Origin: Gigaspora rosea
Taxonomy: Eukaryota > Glomeromycota > Glomeromycetes > Diversisporales > Gigasporaceae
DNA length: 64,000 nt
Direction: 5' to 3'
Assembly (NCBI GenBank): GCA_003550325.1
Contig: QKWP01000497.1
Span: forward strand, 53,145 to 117,144
The number at the start of each line of letters is the position of its first letter. The first letter of the stretch is position 1. The position numbers were made by a program, and so were the translations under genes. The notes under the pieces were generated by a model that ran no database searches, had not been told where the DNA came from, and worked only from the letters and a program-made list of their open reading frames with translations. Positions 46,495 through 56,949 of this stretch are shown in pieces.

Positions 46495-46612
46495 ATTTTT
46501 ATAGTTGATTAATTCACAGGTAATTTTGTTCCAAAGACAGTTATTTCACTGACATCTGATTTCACAGACAAATTAATTCTTGTTATTGTCATTAGCAATT
46601 TAAATTTATAAT
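46495..46612. repeat. Half copy of the 53.6-kb palindromic element
   Basis: It contains acagttatttcactgacatc, gatttcacagacaaattaat and tcttgttattgtcattag. The central region of the 53559 palindrome has catttcaccgacaaagtaat followed by tctggtcattgtcattag. Only one arm and the centre are preserved here. Confidence 0.55.
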
Positions 46613-47751
46613 TGGTGCAATTTATAAAAAAATTGTCAAAATATTATCTACAAAATGAATTTGTTTGTAAATTAGTTTGTAAATTTATTAGTATTAGACT
46701 TACAGGTACGTACATTGTAAGGGTCCAGAAAGAGTTTAGTTGCTATGAATACTTGTAACTTCTACCCATAATTACTACTACTATAAAACCTACAAGGCTT
46801 AAATCCTAATATAGTAGACAAAGAAAGAGGCGTTGGATAGCTAAAGAATAAGATAAGTATATAGTTTCTATTTAAAAGTTATAATGCTTGCTAGAATTAT
46901 AGTTGAATAATAATAATCTATCTTTCAGTTGTCTTCTAGTATCTTTGGCAAGATTAGAATATTCTTTCAATTGCGGTAGCACTTGACATCGATCATGTGG
47001 CTTGAATAATCGGGCTCAAATATTGAGAATTGGGCATAATTTATGATCAGGTTCTCAAAAATGATCACACGTAGGTGCAGGACGTAGGAGTAGGCTATGT
47101 GATTGTTCGATAAATGAGGAAATCAATGATCTAATCAATTTTGGGTTATGAATACAAGGGGTTCATTGACTAAGCCCTTTATTCTTTACTACTTTTGATC
47201 AATGAAATCAGGTTTTACGAGATTTTTTAAGGTTACAATTACTATTATAGAAAATTTTGGATATATAGTATGATAATCTTTAATTCTTGGAAGATAAGTT
47301 TTTAACTTTTGGGTTATAACTACAATTCATAAATTCAAGAGAATTACTAATATTACTACTCTTTTTTCAAAGGGTTTGAACTCTATTTGAATTGGCTTTT
47401 ATTACGACAAAAAGGTCTCGTATTTATAGTTATATATTGCTGCTTCTGGTTATGATCTATTTCTATTTTATTAAATTATTAAGTTCAATTAGTTAAACTA
47501 ATTAAACTATTCTGATAAATTTAACTACAGTATTTAGATAAGTCGAATTAATTTGATAAGTGTGATTAATTAAATAAGTTTGAGTAATTAAGCTAATTGC
47601 ATTAATCGAACTTATCTGACTTTTCCAACCTTCAAACCAGTTGAAACAGGTAATAGTTTTACTATACGTAGGTGATTATAGTAATATATATTCTAACAAG
47701 AGATGTAATATGAATGTTGAAAAGAAGAGATGCATCATATATAAATAAGCC

Positions 47752-48095
47752 TATGCAAAGTTAATTTTTTTGTTTTGCATAACCTGATGTTTTAAAATTC
47801 TAGTTGGCGGGTTAGGGTTTTTTTTAATTAAAAAAAAACTTTGCGTGGTCTAAATTAAATCATGTTCAGATCTAAAGCATGCAAAGTTAATTCTTCAGTT
47901 TGCACAACATGGAATCAGAAAAATTTTTTTTTATCAGACCAATTGGGTAATTCTAGAAAATTAAGATCATCATCAGAGAAAAAAATTAAATAGCAAAAAT
48001 AAAATAATTGGCGCAACAGGAATTTAAAAAAATTTTTTTAGAAAAATTGAATCGGCGGGTTATACAAAATGAAAAATAAATTTGCATGGTCTTTA
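47752..48095. repeat. Two adjacent copies of a short TIR element
   Basis: The motif tatgcaaagttaattttttt with gttttgcataacc starts at 47752; its inverse ends near 47855 (ggcgggttagggtt, aaactttgcgtggtc). The same pair recurs at 47877 (catgcaaagttaattcttca) and ends near 48095 (ggcgggttatacaaaatgaa, atttgcatggtc). The copies are about 102 and 218 bp, in tandem with some 20 bp between them. Confidence 0.55.
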
Positions 48096-48129
48096 GTTAA
48101 TAGAATAGTATGCTCAGTAAGAATAGTGA

Positions 48130-48297
48130 TAGATATTACTTAATATTTTAGGGAGAGGGGTTTCTAAAATCTTAAGTTAAATATAGAAGTTTATAATAGC
48201 CAATCAAATTTCTCTTATGTAGGGGAAAGGGGTAGGGAGTGTGTAGGGGGTATAGTAAAATTATATTATGTAATATATTTTACTACCCTAACAGAAT
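48130..48297. mobile_element. Diverged relative of the 44640 MITE
   Basis: It shares ttaatattttagggagaggg and a gccaatcaaatt block with the 44640-44800 element. The right end (gtaatatattttactaccctaa) is a weak match to that element's terminal repeat. No target duplication was seen. Confidence 0.45.
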
Positions 48298-48754
48298 TTT
48301 TTTGTGATGATTCAATACAATTTAACTCAGCATATTTATGAATATTATATAATGCGAATTTACAGATTTTAACTAAGATTTTAATGTTTTATATAAACTC
48401 ATATGGCAGAGCCATGAATCAGGTGTCAAATTATATAAGATAAGCAATGATGAAGTTTACAATTAGCTAATTTGTAAAAATTTATATATATATATAGGCA
48501 AAATCTGATTAAGAAACAATATGTAGTATATTTATGTAGATATATTATCAATAATAAAGATAAAACTTAGATAAAAATTTTTTATTATGTGGTATTGTAC
48601 ACAATTTATATATTATGCGCATTAATGTGCATTAATGCACATTTTATTATAAAATGCACATTTTTTCCATCTTGAGATATACCATTGCATTATTGCCAAA
48701 ATCATTGCGTTACCCACTATTAACTCAGGTTCAACCCAAGTTGTGTTGGGTTGG

Positions 48755-48920
48755 GTCAGACCCAGGTCGGGTTTAATATGAGGTGGGTCAGACCTGGGTC
48801 GGGTTTGGTATGAGGCAGGTCAGACCTGGGTCGGGTTTGATATAAACAGATCAGACCTGGGTCAGGATGTGACACAAGTGGGTCTGACCTGGTCAGGCCC
48901 AAACCTGACCCAACCTGACT
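48755..48920. repeat. 32-bp GC-rich minisatellite
   Basis: About five head-to-tail units of roughly 32 bp built on gtcagacctgggtcgggttt followed by g.tatgagg. The segment ends gactcattaagacctcta, which looks like a hAT terminus (TAGAGGTC when inverted). I could not find a partner end. The open frame through it is a repeat artefact. Confidence 0.7.
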
Positions 48921-49358
48921 CATTAAGACCTCTACTACATAGAGTATACTTCTTTGTATAAATACCAATTTAAATTTCATGCAAGAATTGAAGCTCTACT
49001 AATTTATCTGTGACCTAAACCTACTAAAGTAGTCAAAACTCATCTAGTTTAATAAAGTTAAAATAAAATTTATAAAAATACTATATTTAACCCAATAGAC
49101 AGGCCAAGAAATAATCTTCTTAAAAGCTGTACCAATAGGTGGACATGAATTTGAATTAATATAGAGTTGATCGGTTGGCCACAAGAGCAACTATATGTAT
49201 ATATTCTGTGTAAAAATGGTTGCTTTTTGATTTGTGATATATTAGATGTTGTAGATGAAGAATAAGTAATATTATTAGTTTTTTGCTATGAAGCAAATTG
49301 GGAACAATAAGGCTTCTACAATTTTTCATAGGATAATTCAGAGACTGAAAAAGAATTT

Positions 49359-49664
49359 TTATAATGATTGTAAAGCTAATTTAAAAGATAAGTAAAAGGG
49401 TATAAGATCTTGAATAAGATGAGAAAGAATTAAGCCTTTAAGTGTAGTTTGAATATAATAAGAAGAAAGTAGAGCTAGTGATAAGTAAAAGGCTAGGTGA
49501 TTATAAATAATTTGAATAAGTTGAGATATGGTATTTGAAGAAAGGTTTAAATCTATAGAGTTAATAGTATTAGTAATAGTAGTAAGAATAATCTGGTTAA
49601 TATTGTTTGTGCTAGAACAAAAAAGCCAGTGATTAGGGGAGTAAGGAGTATTGAATAAAAACAA
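49359..49664 (-). pseudogene. LINE inter-domain fragment, minus-strand copy
   Basis: A 101-codon stretch (NHWLFCSSTNN...LIQIIYNHLAFYLSL). It may correspond to the region after RT at 62.3-62.5 kb in the + strand relative, which has similar NNH/STN-rich content. The correspondence is weak and its position downstream of RNase H is unexplained, so a rearrangement or chance similarity is possible. Confidence 0.3.
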
Positions 49665-49889
49665 TTGATATTTGAAAATAGATTAGAATAGATTAAGTGA
49701 AAGTGAGAGTATGAAGAAAGTTCATTAAAAATAATTTAATTTTAAAAGCTTTAAGATTGCTAAGTTTGAAGTTGGTAATATTATTTGAAGCTTTTTGATT
49801 ATTATTAAAATATTACCAAGTAGAGTTCCAATCAAAATAATGAGTGAAGTATAACCATTCATTTGTACATTGCTAAAAGGACCTTAGAG

Positions 49890-50430
49890 CTATAACATGA
49901 GCTTTGCAAATATTTTTAATAAATCTTTATATAGGTTGTAAAACTTGGGTATTTTCCCAATATAAAGTATGAAAAGGGATATAGGAGTTGGTATAGTTAA
50001 AGTTAAAAAAAGAAGTAGAGATATATTGATTGGCAAGTTGATTAGCATGATTATTAAAAGAGTTGTCAGAATGGTCTGAACTTTGTATAATATTAGTTGA
50101 ATATTAAAAGATTTAATAACATTAAGGAGTGTATGCCATATAGGCCATGCAGTAAATTTGAATTTTTTAGAAGAGTTTGGATTAAGGTATATAAGTTTAA
50201 TGTATTTGGATATAACAGAATATGAATTAGTAAAAATTTGAATAGTAGAGTTTTGTAGTACAGTAGCAATAGCAGATAGAATTGAAATTAGTTCAGTGCA
50301 ATATGAAAAGGGCCAATATTTAAGTTGGGCAAAAAACTCATGCAATTTGATTTTATGAAGTTGTACCCAACCAATACCTATAGAACATTAGTCAGTACAG
50401 ATATTTTTAACAGAACCATTTGTATAGAAG
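49890..50430 (-). pseudogene. LINE RNase H domain, minus-strand copy
   Basis: It begins FYTNGSV (50409-50429), passes a stop, then GIGWVQLHK and a long open stretch with CTELISILSAIA, IQIFTNSYSVISKYI and WPIWHTLLN. The order matches RNase H. The first catalytic Asp is Asn (YTNGS), as also in the 63.2-kb copy. The second Asp is also Asn here (FTNSYS), while the other copy keeps YTDS. Confidence 0.75.
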
Positions 50431-51699
50431 ATAGAAGATGTATAATTATATTATTTTGAGCAAATAATTGTAATAATTGGGAAGTTTGGCTAAATAGAAA
50501 AAGATTAAAAGCTAAGTAGTTAAAGATATTAAAGTTGAAGGTGTAGAGATAGTAAGAGGATGTTTAATAGCAGTAGAAAGAATAAGATCTATATAATTTG
50601 CATTAAGGTTAAGCTGCTTGTTTGGTAGAATTCTACTATAAAAAAGTGTAGATAGTGTAGCAGATATTTCAATTGTATATGCAAAAGAAATACAGTTAGT
50701 ATTAAAATTGCAGCCTTGGCATGGCATACAAGAAATAGGAGAAAGTGAGTATAATTGGGATTGTAAAGATTAATATTGGTAGTCCAATGAGTAATTGATA
50801 TTGTATTTGAATGCTTAAAATATCTACAAGCTTTACCAATAATTATATTTTGGTTAAGATAAGTAAGAAACTATAATTGGGGCTTTAGAAGAATACGCCA
50901 AGTATAATAGGCAAAAGCATTAATACCTCGTGGTTGGTAATTGCTTAAAATTGAATGGTTAATATTGTTTTCAATAATAGTTTTCTTTAGAAAAGTAAAC
51001 CAAAGTAGTTGTATACCAGTAGGTAAATAGTGCACTCTGGGTGAAAGATGTTTCTATGAAAGAAGAGTTGATTATCTGCAGAGCAAAGTTGTTCTAAGTA
51101 AAGAATTTGTTTATAAAGAAGCTGTTGTTTAAATGTTCTGTATTTAGAGTAGTGCTGCAGAATTTGTTAAAGTGGAAGGCTTTCACTATTAATAACTTTG
51201 GGGCGAAGTAATATTTGGGTTTGCTATAATATTGATTTCTAGTCTTTTGAGCAAAAGAATAGTTTTAAAAGTGGTAGTTAATCTATTAGGTCCATCAATA
51301 TTAGAAGAGTAGTGTTGTAGTATATTAATTGTTGACATAAGTTGTTTTGAAGTTGCTATAATCCAATATAAGTAAAGATACCTAATAGATTAGAATTATT
51401 AATTCATATTAAAAAGTTTGTTGAAGTTGTATATTTCATATATTGTGTATATTGTATAAATGTGGATTAAGTATAGTGCTATTGAAAGTAGATTTTGATA
51501 AATGTAATTTGTGCTTGGCAATAGTTAAATATTGTGATAGAATTTTAGTACAAGTAGAGAATAAAAGAACTATATTATGTAATCAATATTCTAAAGTAGG
51601 AATTATAACAGTGTTGATAATATAGGTAATTTGTTTGTTTGTAATTTGTTAAGTATTAGCAGTTTGTATAAGGTATGATACTTCAGCTCAAATAAGTTT

Positions 51700-53420
51700 A
51701 GTATTTTTCTTATCAAGAGTAAACCAGCATCCAAGAAATTTAAAGGGTTGGTTAAAGGATAAAAGAAATAGTAAATGATTAAAATATAATATGGAGGTTG
51801 TACTTTTTTGATTAGAACAGAAAATAGATTTATTAGGATTAATTTGTATATCTGCTATTTTGGTAAAAAGAAGCAGTAGCAGAGATAATTAATTATAGTT
51901 TTGTTAAAAATGAAGTAATCTATAAGGTGTTATCCATATAAGCTAAAACAGATATAGAGCATTTAAAATGATATGTTTGTGATAAAGTAAGGTAATTTTC
52001 CAAGAAGTTTGTAGAGTCTAACCAGTGACAATATAGCTAATAGAGTTTGCAATGGGCCAGGCAAAACCTGGTAATTTGTGGGTTGGGCTGGGCCTGGGAC
52101 CAAATTTTAAGCCTGTGATTAATTGGGCCGGGCTTGGGTTGGGCTTGTAAAATAATGGGCCAGGCCCATATTTTATAAAGAGGCCCAATAAAACCTAGCA
52201 ATATCCATTAAAAATATAGTTTTTACTAGTTACAGGCCTATTGTATTTAAGTTAGTTGTTAAAATTTTATTTCTTTTTGAACTATAGTTTTTTTTAATTT
52301 AGTTAGCAATTTTATAATTCCTAAAATACCTAATAAAAACTAACCAAATAATATTCTAGTTAATTTGGTAAAGTTTGTAATTCTTGTATAATATAATATA
52401 ATAGATTCAAGAATATACATTTAATAATTAAGTTATTTGAAAATATAATTATCTTAGTGTTCCAAATCAAAATTGATTAGTTGTCAAGTTGACTAATCAA
52501 TGATAATTTTATTGGACAATTAATTAATTGCTGATGATTAATAATTAGTAATACTATTTGCAAATTATGAATTAGGCCAGGCTTGGGTTGGGTCAGGCTT
52601 GGGTTGGGCAGACTTGGGTTGGGCCAGGCTTGGGTTAGGAAGGCTTGGGTTGGGCTAGTCAAAGTTCAGGCCAGGTTTTGGCTTATATTGCAATCCCGTG
52701 ATGAATTGGGCCAGGCTTGGACCAGGTTTATAATTCTACAAACCAGACTTGGGTTTAGATAAACCCAGCCTGATGCAGCCTATTGAGAACCCTAATGGCT
52801 AATAAGTGGGTCATAGTAAATTCTCCAAAAAAGATGTGTTATAGTTTCTTTTTGATCAATACTATTTTTAACTAAGTAAAAATTAGTAAGACCCAGATTT
52901 GTAATTACTCAATTGTATTTGTTAAATAGAAGATTAGAAAAGATATTAATAAATGGTGATGGTATACAAATACAGGATAAGATTTAGTAAATAGATCAAA
53001 TTGAACAGAGTTATAGGCTTTGCTTATATCTTGGGATATAAGCCAAAGTGGCTTGTAGTTGCAATTAGAATCTTCTATAATATTATTAAAAATATGTATA
53101 GGTATAGAGGTACTATTACCAGATAATACAATATAATTGTAAGATAAAAGAATGTTATATTGTATAAATATTTTGTTAAGCCAATTAGTAAAAAGTTTGG
53201 TATAAAGTTTTCTAATATGCTCTACTAAACCACTAGGTCAGGTATTAGTTAAGTTACTATCAAAAATTGGTTTTTTGGAGATAAAAAAAAACAGTTTGGG
53301 CTATTAACCATCAATTAAAAAGAGATATAATAGCAAGTTAATAGTTATTTTCAGAGTGTTTGATTATTTTATAACTAATTCCAGAGGGGCCATATACTTT
53401 GTTATTAGGAAGTTGAGATA
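51700..53420 (-). pseudogene. LINE reverse transcriptase, split by a hAT MITE
   Basis: On the - strand, GNSTSIPIHIFNN and SQDISKAYNSVQFDLF (motif A region) are followed by KETITHLFWRIYYDPL (motif B). The hAT MITE intervenes, then VLAYMDNTL appears (motif C, with the second catalytic Asp changed to Asn). The + strand relative has DMSKAYDTVN, GETITPLFWRIYYDPL and AYMDDTLW. Stops and frame shifts are frequent. Confidence 0.75.
52041..52794. mobile_element. hAT MITE nested in the minus-strand LINE, 754 bp
   Basis: The left end tagagtttgcaatgggccag and the inverted right end (ggctgcat...cctattgagaaccctaa) match over about 20 bases with small gaps. The flanks atagctaa (52033-52040) and atggctaa (52795-52802) are an 8-bp duplication with one difference. 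Subterminal ggcttgggttgggc repeats fill both ends. It cuts the RT between the YYDPL and YMDNT motifs. Confidence 0.8.
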
Positions 53421-53558
53421 AAGTATCAAGAACTTCTTCAATAATAAAGAGTAAAGAGCTTCAGAATACCAACTTGAATCAATATTCTGTTTTGGAAGAT
53501 ATTCATTTGCCTAGTACGAATTGAATAAGTATTTATTAATTTGTAATCAATTAATCAA

Positions 53559-53833
53559 CAATCACTTCACCGCCATAACATTTCACTGACAATTATACAT
53601 TGACAAGTTCATTTTACTGACAGTTTATTTCGCCGAAGCTCATTTCACCGACAAAGTAATTCTGGTCATTGTCATTAGGATCAAAGTAGAATTAGATCGA
53701 ATCAGGGCTAAATTTAGTGTGCTTTTTGAAAAAAAACTTGTCGGTGAAATGAGCTTCGGTGAAACAAACTGTCAGTAAAATGAACTTGTCGGTAAGTATT
53801 TGTCAGTGAAATGTTATATCGGTGAAGTGATTG
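53559..53833. mobile_element. Fold-back element with internal repeats, about 275 bp
   Basis: The left arm caatcacttcaccgccataa ... gaagctcatttcaccgacaa is mirrored by ttgtcggtgaaatgagcttc ... ggtgaagtgattg. Within each arm a motif like ttcactgacaa recurs about every 23 bases (ttcactgacaat, ttttactgacagt, tttcaccgacaa). Candidate flanks agtacgaa (near 53507) and aatacgaa (near 53848) might be a decayed duplication. It was inserted into the minus-strand LINE. Confidence 0.8.
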
Positions 53834-54387
53834 TCAGTAAAATAATACGAACCCTTGTTTAGGTGCAGTCCATTGGTCAAAATGGTTCTGAATATGTGTT
53901 TTGATAATTAAGGGCTCAGTAATAATAGTATTATTTTACTTTTAATATTGTTAATTCTAATAGGATCTTTATGTCAGTTAGAATACTATTAATTATAGAT
54001 ATAGACTGAGTAACTAGCTTAGAACATCTGGTATTAATAGATTCAAGTATTTGTTAATATATATATTTGATGTTTTCTAGATTACATGAGGCTCTTTTAT
54101 GCTTTTTTTGCATTAGTAATTCAACCAGGTATAAGATTAGATAGGGAAGGAATTAGTGAAAGTTGAATTTGATGTATTGAGTTTAGATAAATAATAGTAG
54201 AATTGTAATAAAGAGGAATGTATGTACCAGAATTAAAAGAGTATTTTATTTGCTTAATAATATTATTAAGTTTTTTAAGATTATAGTATAAAAGGGTAGC
54301 TTTGGATGAAAAAAAGTAATGAAAGTTATATACAGCAAATTTTTTGTTAGAAATATATATAAATGCTGCATTAATAATACTAGTTTG

Positions 54388-54775
54388 GGTTTAAATAGGC
54401 AATCCCCTAGTTGGGTTGTAGGTATGGCAACTAGTGTAGAACCTTTAGGTGGACTACTTAAATTAGATAACCAAAAGTTGTACATGTGGCTAGTTGTACT
54501 CTCATTCAATATAACTCAATTGTGGGTGCGCCCAAAGAGGCGCCCTTGATCCACAGGCTTGATTAAATANGTTGGGTTGTAGGTATGGCAACTAGTGTAG
54601 AACCTTTAGGTGGACTACTTAAATTAGATAACCAAAAGTTGTACATGTGGCTAGTTGTACTCTCATTCAATATAACTCAATTGTGGGTGCGCCCAAAGAG
54701 GCGCCCTTGATCCACAGGCTTGATTAAATAAACTCTCACCCAAAGCAGGAACTTTAACACAAAAAAAAAAAAAAT
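54388..54775 (+). mobile_element. 5'-truncated SINE tail, with an assembly duplication
   Basis: The sequence from tttaaataggcaatccccta to the A tail matches the last part of the 43567 element at about 96 percent. A 15-bp target duplication with one difference flanks it (aataatactagtttg 54373-54387, aataatgctagtttg 54776-54790). The head is missing, as in typical 5'-truncated retroinsertions. A single N at 54570 separates two identical 160-bp copies (54410-54569, 54571-54730). Confidence 0.88.
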
Positions 54776-54789
54776 AATAATGCTAGTTT

Positions 54790-55700
54790 GTAGTTTATGC
54801 CAAGTAGGTTCAAGTGATTCAAAGATAGAAATAGTAGAAGGTGTGTTATGGGATATGAGATTAGGTGAAACTTGGTTAGCAAAATCCTGCCAGGTTTTAT
54901 TTGTTATTAGTTTATAATTAAAGGTTCTTCTATGTGTTTTGTATTTATGTTTAGTGTGTCTAGTAAATATATAGAGAAAAGACCAGTGAGATATAAGAAT
55001 CTTGTAGTCACTAGAGGTTGAAAAGTCTGAATTATCAATTTCAAATAATAATAAATAAGAAAAAAAAGAATCATGGGTCCAAATAAAATCTATTTCACTT
55101 TGGTATCCAGAGCTATACCAAGTAGGTTGGGATAAGTTAGTGTGAGATACCAGGTTGAACATGTTATTATAAGAAAGGAATTAAAGCAATTTAAATTTGA
55201 AGTTACTGGTTAAAATAGAAAGTCTTCTAAAACAATTGGTTGTATATTTGATGAAATTGCTTGTTGAATCCATTAAATAATAGTGTCTTGGATTTGAAAT
55301 CTCTCTTGTGAGTTATTAAAGGGTAGATAAATAGAAATTATGTGAAATTTAAAATCATGTTTAAAAAATAAATCAATAGCTATTGCATAGCCAGGATATG
55401 TAATAATATTATGAATATTAGTGGTAAGGTGATTGCGAATCATAATGGCAGTACCTGCTTTAAAGCTATTAGTACTGAACCAAAAGTAGATATAAAATTG
55501 GGTTTTTGTAGTTTTGAATATAGAGGGTGCACTAGAAAGCTTAGTTTTAGTAATGCTATCATATTTAAATTATAAGATATACAATAATTTTTCCAAACTT
55601 GTTTTTTGGGAATGTTATTAAAACCTTGGACATTATATGCAAATCAAAGTTCAAGAGGAACTAATGAATTGTTATTGTTAGAAAAAGAATAATAATTTGA
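54790..55700 (-). pseudogene. LINE endonuclease domain, minus-strand copy
   Basis: The N-terminal part (about 55470-55220) reads YPGYAIAIDLFFKHDFKFHI and IISIYLPFNNSQ. The open stretch up to 55162 reads QPTWYSSGYQSEIDFIWTHD and then SDYKILISHW. These match the TW, ID.IW and SDH motifs of APE-type endonucleases. The catalytic His of SDH is Tyr here (SDYK). The 59.64-kb copy has AIDLFFKHDFKF and SDHLILIS at the same places. Confidence 0.75.
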
Positions 55701-56204
55701 TTTGAGTAGAACATTATTAAAAGACTAAAATCCTCAAAAGGTACAAAGAAATGATTAGGTAGAAGATGTCATGTAGTAAATAAATATGTGCTTCTGGAAA
55801 ATAATAATCAATTCTGCTATATATAATAGAGATTCTGATATACTGTTATGATTAAAATATTAGATATTCATCTTGTAAGTAGGTTAAAAAGGAGCCAACA
55901 GTTTGTAGTAAAGGTAAAGATTGTAATCTGTAATAGTATAAGTATTTGTTGCAGCATGTTGATAGGTCATAAATCTCTAGTGAATTTGAATGAGAATTGG
56001 TATTTATTTTTTCTATAGTATTAGTATATATAGTTAATATAGGACTGAGAAAACTATATATAAGGTTACCACTTTACTATAATTCGAAGAGTACTTTAGA
56101 TTATATAAATATCTCTGCTAGTAAAAATTATAGGTAGGATGATTCGCAACAATAGTAATTTGCTTATAAAGATCTTTCCTTTTTGGGTTTATTACCATAT
56201 TTGG

Positions 56205-56489
56205 GGGTCATCTAAAGCGGAGTAGAATCACGTGACAATTAGCCAATCAAATTATCGAATTTTGATGATCGTTGGCGAAGCAAACAAAAAAAGCGAAGCG
56301 AAAACCTTGAAAAATACAAAAAATGGCAGTCTAAACCTACCTTGGTGTTTTAATTAAAAATGGCAGGAAGGCAATTTTGCTTATATATTATAATCTAAGA
56401 ATCTCTCTAACCCTAACTTAAAATGACCTAACCCTAAAGTTAATTCGATAAAATATATTATAAAGAATCTATTCCGCTTTAGACATCCC
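56205..56489. mobile_element. MULE-type MITE with telomere-like interior, 285 bp
   Basis: A perfect 9-bp duplication catatttgg lies at 56196-56204 and 56490-56498. The ends GGGTCATCTAAAGCGGA and the mirror tccgctttagacatccc are inverted with two mismatches. The interior holds gcgaagcgaaaaccttgaaa, gtctaaacctaccttggtgt, aattaaaaatggcaggaagg and then ctctaaccctaact...ctaaccctaaa. The same ordered interior is found at 34106 with unrelated ends. Confidence 0.88.
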
Positions 56490-56949
56490 CATATTTGGAT
56501 GAAAAAATAGCCAAATAGCCAATCATATTGCAATTCACATAGATATGTATTTTGGATTTTTTGGTGGGGACCTTACATATAGTTTTCCCGGTCCTGTTAA
56601 TATATTGAGATTGTTGTTAGAATCATCTGGTAACAATTCATATTCATTGTTTATTACTTGTTCTATAGTGTAGATAGAGCTATGTTGTTGTATAGATAAT
56701 GATAGATGAATATATTAGAGTGGTACTTAAGTGTGATATAATGATATAGTATCTGAAGTACTAGAATTAATTTCTGTAGAGGCATTCGCCATTTCAAGCT
56801 CAGTTTTTACAGCTGCACAGGATACTATAGCCTGCCCTGTATGTTGGTCTAGCTATTATAAACCTGTTCTCTGTATATCTATTTTCTTGCTTTTATTTAT
56901 TTTTTTTTTGTTAATTAACCTGGTGGTCATGTTCTATTTTATTAGATAG

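Noticed and set aside
48756-48980. 74-codon frame rich in PDPG-like residues
   Set aside because: It lies entirely in the 32-bp GC-rich minisatellite.
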